From Chondrosia reniformis (Eukaryota > Porifera > Demospongiae > Chondrillida > Chondrillidae): a stretch of DNA of 64,000 bases. Location of the stretch: contig OX359192.1 in the NCBI GenBank assembly GCA_947172415.1, positions 8,491,401 through 8,555,400 of the forward strand, written 5' to 3'. Position 1 is the first letter of the stretch. Each line of letters opens with the position of its first letter. Position numbers and translations under genes: made by a program. Shown one piece after another: positions 24,001 through 46,800 of this stretch. The notes under the pieces were generated by a model. It was not told where the DNA came from. It saw only the letters and a program-made list of their open reading frames with translations, and ran no database searches.

Positions 24001-25230
24001 CCTGAATCTGGATAGATGTTTAAATAAATGATACGTACATCTGAGTCCTGCAAGTCAACCATTTCATATTATATGGTACACCCTTTTAACCAGAAAAGCA
24101 AAAACTCACTTTTAATAGTTTTACACTGGTTTGAGGATTAGCACGAAATGAGAATGTAAATTCACTTGCAATGTCTCTTCCTTGTTCAGGAAGCACTTTC
24201 TGTATTTCCTCTCTAATCTGAAAATTTGTGAATAATTTAAATAAGCTAGGCATGTACTACACTTCTAATAATGCACAGAACTTGGCAGAATTCAACCTTG
24301 GTGAGATTGAGGATACCACTCACTGATCACATGCCCCACTTTTATCATAGCTAAGTTATTTAATGAATATGAATCAACATTTCAGCCCCACTTCTATTCT
24401 TCGGGAGTAATTAACTTGCAAATTTTGACATGATTTCTTATAACCCTTCACTGATTGGGCCATCCTTACTAATTTTAATCTTTGTATGGCATGTCACAAT
24501 AATAAACTTATATACACGTTACATTACAAGCACATAGTACAAGGTACGACTATATATGTACCTGCGTGAAGAGCGGAAGGACTTCAGTGATCATTCCAAT
24601 ATGCTTCCAATCAGCAAACTTGAGCAGACTCGACAGAACGGTTGCTATTCCTGCGGCAGATGGACTGGGCCTTAGGAATCTCGGGTAGGTCATATTATTT
24701 GATAATTCCGGTTCGACAGCAACGGTAGATATCTGCAAAGAGAATGTGGTATACACCATATTAGGTTTTTGTTAGCTGTTAGCACGTTTTAAGATACCTG
24801 CAAGAGATTCCAATGGCTCGCAAGCCCTGCTATTGGGGTCGTAGATGAAGAACAATCAGGTCCTATTATAAAAATACTCTGGTTCTCCTTTTGTATCTCC
24901 TCAAAAAAACCTCTTATAGCTGTCGTACGATCACACTGGATGGAGAATATAGGCACTTCTAAAGTAGTTCATTAACTCATTAACTCCATATTATACCTTT
25001 GAATCAACATATTCATCGTATGTTAGGTTGTACTGAGTTAATACGCTGCTATTTTCTTGGATGTACTTCAGAGCTAGGTCTATCGCGGGGAGCAGTGGAG
25101 TAAAGTCTATCAGAAAAAATTTCGATACGTACAACTGGAAACGAAGATTAATCTTCTCCTCTACTTCGACACTATAGCAAGTACTCCAGAAGAAAGTTAC
25201 AAAACAAATGAAAGCAACTTTAAAATTCAT
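21055..25230 (-). CDS. GABA-B-type metabotropic receptor, paralogue C
   Basis: Fifteen coding exons, about 800 residues, from MNFKVAFICFVTFFWSTCYS (signal peptide, start 25230) to a last exon 21144-21055 ending RRQTL. Flytrap motifs: IIGPDCSSSTTPIAGLASHWN, VRIIYLNIYPDSGREILCQ, VPYFFFDDFW, YAYDAMWTAALAL. The membrane domain (about 22712-21579) includes KAWRVYYIFKNLRVSK and ESRNVKIKKLNDSKIIGFS, the GABA-B-family intracellular loop signatures. The tail has the same layout as B, a possible short coiled coil (HMTETITRLNTQIANVREKL) and then a final exon beginning ECLEKA. In-phase splice sites and a closing stop make the gene look intact. Near-identical exon structure shows a tandem duplication with B. 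Confidence 0.86.
23437..23518. repeat. 17-18-bp AT-rich tandem repeat
   Basis: TATACCTATACAGTATA units, four copies grading into (TA)n, in an intron of receptor C beside an exon donor. Confidence 0.85.
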
Positions 25231-25528
25231 GGTGTAACACTATCTAGTGCAGACCAATAAGGAGAGCTAGATTTATACGACACATACCTACTTCCTGAGT
25301 AGGAAATTGTAGGTGTTGCTATTACGTACAAAAAGGTTCGCGACCGGTTATGTACTGCATGACAAGTTTTGATCTTCCCACTAATACATACCAAGCGGTT
25401 CAAAGTCACGTTGCATGCTACATGAAACTTGAAATTCGACTTTTCGAAAATTTAATGTTTCAATAGAGTAAATTCAAATTTACAGGAATGGTGAGATAAA
25501 AAGTGAAGGTCAGCCTATAGTAAGAGTA
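25231..25528. promoter_or_regulatory. Receptor C promoter region / ERN1 3' flank
   Basis: 298 bp between the ERN1 stop and the receptor C start, same strand. No distinctive motif seen. Confidence 0.35.
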
Positions 25529-35490
<9,962 letters not shown>

Positions 35491-36271
35491 CACTTCATGG
35501 ATCGTTCAAAGTTGTGTATTTCAAACCGCTGACGTGTCCGGAATTTCCCTGTGTGTACTGATTTAATATAGGTTATAGCACATATTCAATTGTATGATAT
35601 TAAGATTAATTGGTCAATTATTACAGCTCAATAACGCGGAATATCGTAAAAGGGATACATTTTCCTGTATTTCAATCATTCTGTGCTTCTGTGCAAATCG
35701 TTAGACTGGTATTATAGTAGAACCAGTGGCGTCAGTTGAGGAGCTCTCATTTAGATCAGAGTCTTCTACCGGAAGAAGTAGTCAAAATTGAGGTAAAGAG
35801 CTATAACCTCTTTGAATCGTCCTCCTCAACTTACCTCTAATTAAATTTGTTTATATATTTGAAGGCCTTAATAAGATTTCGTAGTTTTATCTACTATTCT
35901 GATCTATTTCTTGCCTGTTATATGGGAATGTGGGAATTGTTGGGTTTTGAAGTATGCGAACTGGGTGGTACTAGACAGTAATAACTTGATGTAGTTGGGA
36001 GCGAGGGAGACACGGCCGTGCAAGTTCTTGGTTGATTATGTATATATGGTTGTCTGAAGTCTGACATGTGTGGAATGGTTGGTATTGTACTTGTGTTAAG
36101 TCTTTAAAGTGAAATATAAAACAGTGAACATTTCTACACATTACGTTTATGTAACAATGGCTTTAGTAGTTTAAATTCACAGGGACATCATTTTATGTCT
36201 ACCTTGTGATGCTACATATTGTATGTGGTAAGGGACTGTGTTGTCTGTTTGTTTGATGTAGGTACTCTACC
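35491..36271. promoter_or_regulatory. Divergent ERN1 / TEX2 promoter and TEX2 5' leader
   Basis: About 0.8 kb between opposed start codons. On the plus strand a likely non-coding first TEX2 exon ends at 35792 with donor GAG|GTAAAG, and its acceptor GATGTAG lies at 36261, ten bases before the ATG. The leader intron is thus about 469 bp. Confidence 0.55.
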
Positions 36272-39200
36272 ATGTCGTCGTCTGGCAGGCCAAAACCTAA
36301 GCGACCGCCTCCGCCAAGGCTATTGGAATCTAATCCACTAAATACCAAAAGTAAAAATGGAGGCTTTAATTTAGAACAAGGAAATCCCCTGTTTTTTGAT
36401 GACCATGAGACTGTGGAAGATGATTTGTTTGATGAAAAGCCACTGATCAGCTCGGATACCCCCCTGAATCACTTTGACCAGAACCCTATGGCGTATGACT
36501 CCTTTTCATCAGACGACGAACTCTTTCCAGTAAAGGAAAATCCAATGTCAGAATTGAACACAAGTGCTGCATCAGAAGATATAGGCAATGATTCGGTTGA
36601 CCTGATAGAGGAAGAATCACACCTCATGGTCGAGGATCACTACTCTAGCAAAGAGCCTGCATCCCAAATCACTGAAGAGGTGCCACCACTTGACCCTGTC
36701 CCTCACCCGACACATCTTGACCCTGATAACAGGGACGTGCTGAGCAGTAGTGAACAACCAGTTCCAATGCAATATACTTCAGCTCCTGTGCAGGCCCCTC
36801 TGATAGTTGGGTCTGCCCCTACTGTAGGGGGGATGGATAGGGCCCTGGGGTCTCACTCTAGTAGCAGATCTCCACCTGTTCAAGAGGAACCGGACAAGGA
36901 GACTGGACCAGAGCTAGATCCAGGGCCCATTGAAGCGACAGATGTTATCTTAGCCATGGAGGCAGATTTCCAACAATCACCTCAAGGCCGAGATATCGAA
37001 GCACCTCTTCTTGGCTGGGGAGACATCTTTTGTTTGGCATTAGTTATCTATTTCTATCAATCCTTCATGTTCCTTCCTTACATTGCAGGCTTTGTTATGG
37101 GAATGTACGTGCTTCTGATCCTCCTCTGCTGTCTGATTGGATTTCTCTCTTACTACCAAGTCATCAAGAGTAGGATGCACCAGCAGAAGGCAAACACTGA
37201 CAGTGACACAAATAAGGTACAACTGGAGAAGTTGTTTGATTTAAAGCTTGATACGATTGCTCCTATGCAAGAGGATTTTATGCTTGGTTACTCGTACGAC
37301 ACCTCCCTGCGCACGCCCACACGAACCCACCCAGTTAGGCTAACACTCAAAGAATTCCTGCTGAAAATTGAAACTGACAGAACGACCATTCCTGAATCAA
37401 ATCTCCTAGCATACCAGTTTTGGGAGGTTGGAGAGGATAAGGTTATTCAAGAGAAAAATTCAATTGCCAAAGAGTTTGATCTGAGGAACTGTCACATCTC
37501 CCTCACTCCCGAGGAGGTGGCTAGGGACAGGAAGAGGAGGTGGAGCAAGAAGTATCCAGTCCGCTTGCACGTGAGGCTGCCGGGTGGTCCCGATCAAAAG
37601 GGAGTGGTCTATCTGTTTGCGGTTGTTGCTAGGTACAAGGAGGACTGGTACAGACAGATGGACATGGCATGCAAGTCCATTTCAGTAGAAGATCGCCTCA
37701 AGAAGCTCCGAAGCTTCCTCTCCCATATGTCAAGGGGTATTCCTGGTCTGCAGCAGCGAACACAGAGCAGTGCTAAGCCCAAGGTCCCCAAGCGACCTCC
37801 TAGACCTGCCATTCAGCTGAGTCGACTGACCAGCGAAGACCAGCCTGATCCCAACTGGAGAGACAATCATATTGAGAAGGCTGAGGAAGCGACTGATGGT
37901 AATGTATTGAGGCCTCAGAAAGTGCCAACATCTTCTCCTAGCCAATCGTCCTCTGGTCAGTTGAGCTATCAGTCAAGAAAAAATGAGTTGCAGACAAAAC
38001 CGGTCCGACCACCTCAACCAGCCAGACCTCTGGACCAGAGCCCTGCCATGCTTAAGAGGCAAACATCAGCAGCTTCAGTCTCTTCCCAGTCTTCAGCTGT
38101 GGCAAGTGGCATTTCCTTGGACTGGGTAAATGCTTTGGGTGCCAGGGTTGGCTGGGATGTGCTGAATGAGGAGAGATGGAGGAAGTGGGTGATGGAGAGG
38201 ATTGACAAGAAGCTAAAGAGGTTGCAGCGTCCATCTTTCCTAGAGGAGCTTCATCTGACCGATGTTAAACTGGGTAGTGATGTACCTGTCATCAAACGGA
38301 TCAATCGTGAGCCAATGTGGGTACCACCTCAGTACATGTATAGTGTAGGAATGGGACTGCCCCTAGTATCCTTATAAGGAGGTGTTTTGTAATGCCAGTC
38401 CCTGGATAGTGTAGGAATGGGACTGCCCCTAGTATCCATATAAGGAGGTGTTTTGTAATGCCAGTCCCTGGATAGTGTATATGTATACCAGTGTGACTGC
38501 TTTCATATGTGATTGTCTTATTTCAGGGTCAACCAGCGAGGGGTTTGGATTTATGTGGAAGTTGCTTACAAAGGAGAATTTACCATGACGATTCAGACCA
38601 AACTTAAACCTAACACCACAGATGTGGCAGATGAAAACGGCCGTGGCTTGCCTTCTTCAGAAGCAAAAGCTGTTGCGTTTTCTGTACAGTCACTTGAGAA
38701 GGATGAGCAAGGAGCCTCTGATTCGGATGATGAGACAGCCTTGACCATTAATAAGCCAAAGGCAGCCAGTGACAAACCGAGTACCACCACATCCAAAAAG
38801 ATGGGAAGACTAAAAAACTATGTCAGTACTGCTGTCAAGGCAGCTGCCAACACAAGACTTGGTCGTCAAGTGACAGACAAAATGGCCACTTATCCTCTGA
38901 TCTTGAAAGTTAAAGTGATGAGACTTGAAGGACCCCTCGTTATAAATATTCCTCCTCCTCCAAGTGATTCCATTTGGTAAGCCAGCATACAGAACTACTT
39001 ATCTAGTGTATTCTTCCCTCAAAACTCCCTTATATTGTCACTGTAATGACTTGTGCATGTATGTTTGCATGTGCAGGTACGGCTTTGAAAGACGGCCATA
39101 TCTCCTTTTGTCTGCCAAACCACGATTGTTTAATCGTGATGTAACACTCTCGTATGTAACTGACTGGATAGAGAAGAGATTGGTAGAGCTGGTTGAAGTA

Positions 39201-39343
39201 AGCCACTTCTCAACCACAGCACAAGTCACGTTAATTACTGTTTGTGTCCTCCTATCTAGAAAAAGGTTGTTAAGCCAAATATGTTGGATCTCACAGCAAA
39301 ACCATTAAATTCTGGATTCCCAGAAGATTTCAAAGAAACATAA
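36272..39343 (+). CDS. TEX2: TEX2-like SMP-domain lipid-transfer protein
   Basis: Four coding exons (36272-38331, 38527-38976, 39077-39197, 39260-39343) join in phase to 904 residues (vertebrate TEX2 is about 1130). The N-terminal 240 residues are acidic, Pro/Ser-rich and probably disordered. Two hydrophobic segments follow near residues 250-295 (DIFCLALVIYFYQSFMFLPY, MYVLLILLCCLIGFLSYY), then a PH-like region. The synaptotagmin-like mitochondrial lipid-binding (SMP) region starts at LDWVNALGARVGWDVL and continues through FLEELHLTDVKLG, GVWIYVEVAYKGEF, INIPPPPSDSIW and VTDWIEKRLVELVE. TEX2 and yeast Nvj2 proteins sit in the ER and move lipids at membrane contact sites. The gene converges with ALYREF, with 63 bp between stops. 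A 66-bp duplication follows the exon 1 donor. Confidence 0.9.
38341..38480. repeat. 66-bp tandem duplication
   Basis: TAGTGTAGGAATGGGACTGC begins both units at 38341 and 38407, with one base change over 66 bp and a partial third start. It lies in TEX2 intron 1, nine bases past the donor. Confidence 0.9.
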
Positions 39344-39406
39344 CTTATGTTCATAGTAAAAGATTTTTTACTGAATGTTTCAAAGTGCATGTTTATGTTT
39401 ATGTAC

Positions 39407-40716
39407 TCAAGATTCCATATCCTCAGTTTGCTGTAAAATAGAAAAAATGTACAGTTAATATTTCTGATATCAGAACCACAAGTATTGTTACCTCTCGATA
39501 CTTGTCAAGTTCAGCATCAAGAGCTTCTGCACTATACTCTGGTTTGGCTGATCTACCTCCACGCCCCCCTCTGAAGCCACCACGCCCACCTCTAAATCCA
39601 CCCCTCCCTCCTCTAAACCCTCCCCCTCCCCCCCTGCTACTCCCACTGAAGCTTCCCCTCCTCTGACCAGTTCCTCTACCCCTAGTCAGTAGAATGCTCC
39701 AATAAACACACACCTAACAACAGCGGACAGTATTCAAGGCATTACCTGTTTGTGTCAGTAAATGGCTTGCCCGGACTTGACCCTCCAGCCTCACCAACTA
39801 TTTGAATCTGCATTGGCCTACCTATGAAGGTAGAGAGAGAGATACAGGAGAGTACTAGCACAGATGGACTGGCTGAACAGTGTGAAAGATGCTGTTAGTG
39901 TACTCACCATCTAAAGGCACTCCATCATATTTCTTAGTAGCTTTAACTGCATCATTTCTCCTCTCAAAAATTACATTTGCAGTGCCTAGCGATCTTGCAC
40001 TCTTATCATAATGAATAGAGGCTTTCCTCAGTGGCCCAAACTGCTCAAACAGGGACTGCAGGGAGAACAGACTGTTAATGATACTAGTGACAGTAGACAT
40101 GTACATATACTCCAGACACTCTTGACAACTTCTTATAACTTGGTCAGTGAAACACGTACCTTGATATCGCTGTCAGAAACCCCAAAGTCCAGGTTTGAAA
40201 TGAGGAGCTTTGTAGTACCCACACCTTTAAGTGGCGAGATATAATTACCTCCTTCATTTCCATTGTACATGTCATGCTGCCACTTTCCTGTGGAGCTGCC
40301 TCTGGTATTCTGAGTGGCGGTGAGTGAATAGACGGAGGAAAAAGCCGGGTTACACTTCGCAGACTTGTCTCGGAGTCCCTAGCTGACCCTTACAAGACTG
40401 ATTTATACTTAGATACCAATATGGGTAGAGATAAATATTAAGCACACAAATCATCATAAATATCCAGCTCCTTCAGGAGGTTCACAAGTCCAGTGATATT
40501 ATATCCTTTACTAGGTCCGTAACTAACAGCACTTCCTCTGAATCTTCCTCCTCTAGATCTACTTGCTCCTCTAAATCCGCGTCCTCCGCCACGTCCCCTC
40601 CCTCCAGCGCCTCTGCTGCCAAATCCACGGCCTCCTCTGTATGACCCGCGCCCTCGTCCTCTTCCCCTACCTCTACCTCGCTTCACAAAATCATCTAAAG
40701 GTCGATCAATCTCCAT
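39407..40716 (-). CDS. ALYREF: ALY/REF mRNA export adaptor
   Basis: Six exons (40716-40528, 40309-40160, 40055-39908, 39821-39746, 39681-39492, 39430-39407) give an in-frame 258-residue protein, the usual size. The N-terminus [18 protein letters not shown] is a UAP56-binding motif followed by an RG-rich arm. A single RRM has RNP2 LLISNL and RNP1 LGTANVIF, and continues [13 protein letters not shown] as in Aly/REF. A second RGG box precedes the conserved C-terminal helix [15 protein letters not shown], the second UAP56-binding site. ALYREF is loaded on spliced mRNA by TREX and hands it to the NXF1 export receptor in the nucleus. Exon 1 uses a GTTAGT donor. It is head-to-head with the VWA gene. 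Confidence 0.93.
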
Positions 40717-40837
40717 TTCAAAACGTGATTCACAAATATACAAACGTAGACACCTAACGATTTATAATTTAGGGAAGGAGAGGGTGTCGCAGTCACGTGA
40801 TTACAACTGCGCATGCGTCGTACCATGTGCCGCGATC
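40717..40837. promoter_or_regulatory. Shared divergent promoter, ALYREF / VWA gene
   Basis: 121 bp between start codons. It includes CACGTGA and GCGCATGCGTC. The latter resembles the NRF1 palindrome GCGCATGCGC found in many housekeeping divergent promoters. Confidence 0.55.
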
Positions 40838-43660
40838 ATGTTCCGAGTGCATTGTCGTGACTCTCGAGGTGTATCGGTACATCTAGATGAAATCAAGATC
40901 TCTGTCTCACTCTTAGGAACCTTTGGGGGAGTGGGAGACTTATTTGGAGTCTGTTCTTTAGCGAATACTGGCAACCGCTATTGTTTAACAGTTCCACAGC
41001 ACTACTTTAGGAGTGGTAGTTGTAAACAAAGTCTCCAAGTCACAGGAGGGTTGTGGCGAGTGACCGACGAGAATGGAGAAACTCGAGAGCGGAACATGTC
41101 AATGCAATGTGCCCCTCAATTATCGTCTCAAGTGGATCAAGGGAGGGAGACGGAATCCTCCATTTTATCATCTAAAGAGCTTCTCTCCGAGGAAGACGGC
41201 AGTTCGTTAGATGACTTTAGCGTTTTGATTGAGAGCGATGTTGCTATTCGCAGATTGGAATTTCAATTAAAGTTTGTTTTTCAGATAAACCAAAGCTCAG
41301 TGATCCACAATAAATTGATTGTAACCAACGAGTGGTCTCTGCAGACAAGTGTCAAGTATACAGCCAATATTAGCAAAGTTTGCCCTCTCAGAGTGTCGTG
41401 CATTGAAGGCACCTCAGGAACTGAGCTATCAGAAGGTGGCGGAGAGGTAGTCCTTGGCTACACTCAGACAAGGCAGGGGATGAGTGGACAGCAGAGATTG
41501 GTGTATGCATTGGACATGCAGGGAAACGAGTGTGTTGCCGTGGCAGCAGAAATGGATCCAATTCCCTCACAATTTGACTCGCCTGGAAAGGTTGTCCTGG
41601 CAATAGACTCAGCTAACCTTATATCCCCTGATTCGTCCGCTCCTAGTCAAGAGTTTGTATTTCTGGTTGACTGCAGCGGTAGCATGTCAGGTCACAACAT
41701 TACGGAGGCAGTGCACGCTATACAGGTGGCTCTAAGATGTCTCCCAACCCGTAGCTATTTTAATGTGGTTGCATTTGGGTCCAAGTATCGCCATCTCTAC
41801 CTGAGGTCTGAAAGGTATACCCAGAAATCTCTTGATGAAGCATCTCTCTTTGTCAGCCGGCTCGAGGCCATCTTGGGAGGTACAGAGTTGTGTCAGCCTC
41901 TTAAGTGGGTCCTGAGGCAGCGGTGTGCCTCAAGGGGAGGACGGCACATTGTGATAATAACTGACGGGGAGACTGGTAGGGCTAGAGAGATTATCAAATT
42001 GGCCTTGGTCCACAGAGACACTACACAGTACGTATATATGTATCTATAGTCACCAAATATGGTCATATGTGGCGTACGTACTGCAAGTAAATTTGCGTCC
42101 AAATGATTCTTTAGAATGTGCTACCATATTGCCTTGTGTGTTATCTGTGTATTCCTGTCCTATATGACCGTACTAGTATGTAGACTGCCGGTCACAATCA
42201 GGTGATTATCATTTTCCTGCAGGTTTCACGTTCTGGGACTTGGTAAGGAAGTTGGTTGCAGGCTCCTCAGAACCTTGGTAGCTACCACTGGAGATGGTGA
42301 AGCCTTCTTCCTGGAGAGGGCGGAGGAGCTTCCTGTAAAGGTCAGTCCAAATGAGAATGTAGTGCATATCTAATGGCTTGCTCTAGCTGGTTCATTTCTC
42401 TTACTCCAGATGGTGAGCATTCTACACCACATCATCTATTCCACGTGTCCCTCTCTTGTGGATGTGGACATTCCTGGTTGGAAGGTTGTTGGTGAGAGTG
42501 GAACACTGCACCCATCTCTTCTCACCATCATTCCCAGGTCTGCTTCTCATTCTTTTCCATTACCAAGTAGTGGATCAGTTAGAATACCTCATTCTGCACT
42601 GAATCAATCTTTGGTTGTAAAATCTTTTCCCTCATCCTCAAAAGAAGCTGATATTCTCTCACAACTAGCTAGTTGGAGAACCATGGAATATGTTTTACGG
42701 CAGTATTTCATTAGGAAGGACCCAAAACTGATGGAGGAGGCCCTAAGCATCAGCAAGGGTGTTGGGATCCGCTGCCCATTTTCAAACTTCAAAGTGGACA
42801 ATGCTGATGGTGTACTAGAAGTGACGGTTGTTCCACATTTCAGTTCACTGCAGAAAGGGACCAGAGCAAGTGTCCCCTTGTTTCCCCAGTCCAGAAAGAG
42901 GAGGCACAGAGAAAGACATGGGAGTGGTTCCTTTCTAAGATACTGGAGAGACAAGGCTCACTCCCTATATGGATCAGTTAGGTCTACAGTATGTTCCCTG
43001 TTGGGCCTAGAGAACTCGTCTGATGGTATCCTAGACGACGATGATGATACAGAGGGGTACTCCCTTGATGACATTGAGACGGAACAGAGAGAAGAGAGAG
43101 GTATCCACTGGAATAGGAAAGGGGAACTCGTCTACCCGTCCATATACTACAAGAATGAGAGATCGAGCGGGGAAGATGATTCCTCTCCACCAGTTCAACC
43201 AAAGTCAAAAAGACTTAGAGTTGAAGACCCTTCTACTGATGAAGAAGATAGCAGCGATGCCCTACCACAAGCAGATGAAATCATTGCAGAGGAAACAGCA
43301 CCCAAAGTTGTACCATCCATTTCTCCCGTATTTCCACCTAAAGATTTTTGGAGTCTCCTCAAGTTGCAGAGAGCTAATGGCACGTGGTCCTTGAGTGACG
43401 GCTTTCTGTGGATTGCAGGGCTCAGCAAAGAGCAGATGGCATCAGTTGAGGAACAGCTGCAGATCAATAGAACACAATCTGATGACGGTTGCCTCTTAGC
43501 TACGCTCGTTGCCATGGTTTGCCTTTCCTTGTATTTTGGGGAGAGGGAAGATATATGGAGATTGTGCCACAAGAAAGCCGCCAATCACGCAAAGGGTCTA
43601 ACAAATAAATCTTTTGATTCTTTGATTTTAAAATTATCCCAAATTTTTAAACAATTTTAA
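40838..43660 (+). CDS. VIT/VWA-domain protein, VWA5A-like
   Basis: Three exons (40838-42027, 42223-42340, 42410-43660) give 852 residues in frame. The ATG at 40838 is the first in frame; upstream only a GTG codon is available. A divergent VIT-type N-terminus leads to a von Willebrand A domain at about residues 270-440, with a complete metal-binding site (DCSGSMS at residue 278, GGTE, IITDGE). The C-terminal segment LQRANGTWSLSDGFLWIAGL matches the conserved tail of VWA5A and, more distantly, PARP4. Between them sits a charged region of about 180 residues with basic clusters (RKRRHRERH, KSKRLRVED) and acidic runs, suggesting nuclear import or phospho-regulation. Function of VWA5A proteins is poorly known; human VWA5A was proposed as a tumour suppressor. 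No PARP catalytic domain is present. Confidence 0.8.
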
Positions 43661-43880
43661 AGTTACTTTGTCTAATTTTAGACCTAACCAATGTTCCCCT
43701 AACTGGTGATGTAACCCGGGAAATGTGCTCACGTGATGAATTGAGTAAACAAAACATGGCAGTCCTGGAGATTGCCGTCCGAAGTAGGTGTGTTAGTACT
43801 GAGCAATTTAACGGGCACCACGTATTGTACTAAATGACACGGTTCGTACGGAAGTAATTCTAATTGTAAAAGAACAGAAT

Positions 43881-46800
43881 ATGGCTCAATCACCCGTTTC
43901 TATAATTACTCCGGAGAAGCCTTTTCACTATTCGTGAGTGTCAGAGTTCTACTATTGGCTATCGTATATGACCTGATGAACGTATCCTAATTCATAGGTA
44001 CTTAAAAGAATTCCGCGTAGAGCAGTGTCAGTTGTTCCTTCAGCATAAATGTACTCAACACCGGCCGTTCACCTGCTTCAATTGGCACTTCATGAACCAA
44101 AGAAGAAGGAGGCCAATACGGAAAAAGGACGGCACCTTTAATTACAGTCCTGACGTATACTGCCCCGTGTACGAAGAAACGACCGGTGTCTGCTCCAACG
44201 GAGACGAGTAAGTGTTTTAGGTGCTTAAAGAAGGCCACATTACATGGACTTGACCTAGAAAGTATATGTCGATACGGTCCATCTGTTCTTAACGCGAGCT
44301 CTCGTAGACTACATAAAAGTGTATAAGTGTCCTGTTATATATTGTTAGTGATGTTGTAAGTAGGATATTATAAAACACTGTTTCGTAGAGAATGGTTATT
44401 TTTCTGTGATATAGTCCTGCACGGTGAGAATAATTAAGTTTGACCTGAATTTCTGTCTTTGTGGTCAGGTGTCCGTATCTGCATCGTAATGCTGGTGACA
44501 CTGAGCGTAGATATCATTTGAGATACTACAAAACTAGTACTTGTGTGTATGAGACTGATTCGAGAGGATTTTGTATGAAGAATGGAGCGCACTGCGCATT
44601 TGCACACGGACCATCTGATCTCAGGCAACCCGTTTACGACATTAGAGAGTTACAAGGAGAAGATGAGGAGCGCACATCACTGCTTTCAGCTTTTGAGAAG
44701 GACAAAGGAGTACTGGTTGATGACTCCAGATGGCAAGGTATTCATCAGCTGTAGTGAATGTCTGAGATGCCTTTCTATCAGACAGTGAGATCACATTAGT
44801 ATACCCAATATGAAAGTATATGCACTTTCATTAAGTTGATCACATGTAGCCAATATGAATAATTATGGTACTTGACATGAAAATGTGTAGTTTATGCTTA
44901 TTTGTTTCCTTGAACAGTTCATGTAGTTGTTTTAGTATCCAGTTTAATCCAGTGCAGTGTGTCTGTTTGTTCCTCCAGATCACAGCTACGTGTTGACCTA
45001 CTATAAAATAGAATCTTGTAGAAGGCCTCCCAGACTGTGTCGACAGGGCTATGCTTGTCCCTTCTTCCACAACAATAAAGACCGGAGAAGAAGTCCAAAG
45101 TTCTTTAAATATAGGTATATGTTTGTTGTGAACATGTTTTTATATTCGTAGTGTATAGTGTATATACGTACGTAGCGTATGTGTCAGTTCTGGCATATAC
45201 TATGGACTCCTCTTAATTACATACCACTGGAACTGAATAAATGTAAGGAAATGTAAGGAATTAACTGTCTTATGAGAATAACTTGTTTTGATTGATACTG
45301 TATGTACATACCAGCACAGCTATTTGTACATACTGTACGTAATGCAGTGTTAGTCCCTAGTGCAGCAGTCACAGTGCATGTGTATTTATTTTATCAGTTC
45401 TCCTAGAAGTCCTCATAGGCAGTTGTGTTCTGATATGTAATACTGTGTGCTCCAATCCGTAACTAATGTCTTTGTTACTTGTGTATAGGTCCACTCCTTG
45501 CCCGAATGTTAAGATTAATGATGAATGGGGAGATCCCTCTCATTGTGAAAATGGTGATTCATGTTCATATTGTCACAGCAGAACTGAACAGCAGTTCCAC
45601 CCTGAGGTATGGCATGTCATCCTCATGTTCTTAGATTAGGAAATGTGCATCTAAACTGAAAACAGTACTTTTCAATATTTTGCATATTTTAGATTTATAA
45701 ATCGACAAGGTGCAATGACATACAGCAGACTGGTTACTGTCCAAGAGGTCCATTCTGTGCATTTGCTCATGGTGATGGTAAGAGGGATGCATGCTCTGTC
45801 ACATTCAACATACATATGAAAAATCTAAGATACAATTTTCCTACATGCTATATGCCTATTCTGTAAAAGAGCCTATAGGGGAACTAAACCTGAAGAGAGC
45901 TTTGGATGAAGATACAGGAGTCTTTTCTTCCTTCTTTTCCCTTCTTCTCCACTGGGTCAGACAGCTGTTTCTGGGAATTCCACCCTTTATCAGTGATCCT
46001 GGGAGTCTTTGTCTTTTTCTTTATCTTGATCTTCTGTGAATCCTTGGTATGCACTAGCAGAAAGGGGTTACTTCAACTGTATCAAGTTTACCTTGAGCAG
46101 AAATTAATACATTTCATTTCATTTTTTTAGCTGAACTCTCAGCACCAAGAGAACTGACAGATGAGCCTCTCTCTATCCCCAGTCCAGTGGTGAGTTACAT
46201 CATGTAGTCACTTGCTATTCTGTAGTTGTGTTAACGGAAATGCACTACAGACTGTGTGATTGAGAGGTATCGCCAATACGACTACAATCCCCATCTTTCC
46301 ACAGGCATCCATGTCCAGCACTGGGTCTACAAGTGGTGAACTAGACATTTTAAGCACCTCCCCAGGCTCTAAGATAACCAGACCATCAGATAAGCCATCT
46401 ACACCCTCCTTTCAAAGAGCCCCAGGTTCAGGGTTGCCCAGTAAATCACCTGACACTGAGGAAGGACAGGTTGGTCTGTTGTGTGTAGAATACACCCACC
46501 AAGTTTGCATCTTGTAGCACACTGTCTTGTGTTTACTGATAAGTGGTGCTCATGTGATGCAGTCTTGGCTAATAGTCTCATTGATTGTTTGGTATTTTCT
46601 CTCAAGACCTACTTTAAGAAGCAGTTCCAAGCAATTGACAGTGATGCTAGCCTAGATGAGACAGAGAGAAACAGGAGAAAACAAGTAAGACCAAGTTCAT
46701 TAACATGATCTTAATTGCTGTACTTTTCTATGAGTTACTGTTCTGATCGCTATCTTATAGTGTATCAACTTTGCATGTCCCCATACAATGAATATATATG

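Noticed and set aside
40784..40837. Upstream extension of the VWA gene by 18 codons
   Set aside because: The extended start is GTG; the first in-frame ATG is 40838 and the extension would crowd the ALYREF promoter.
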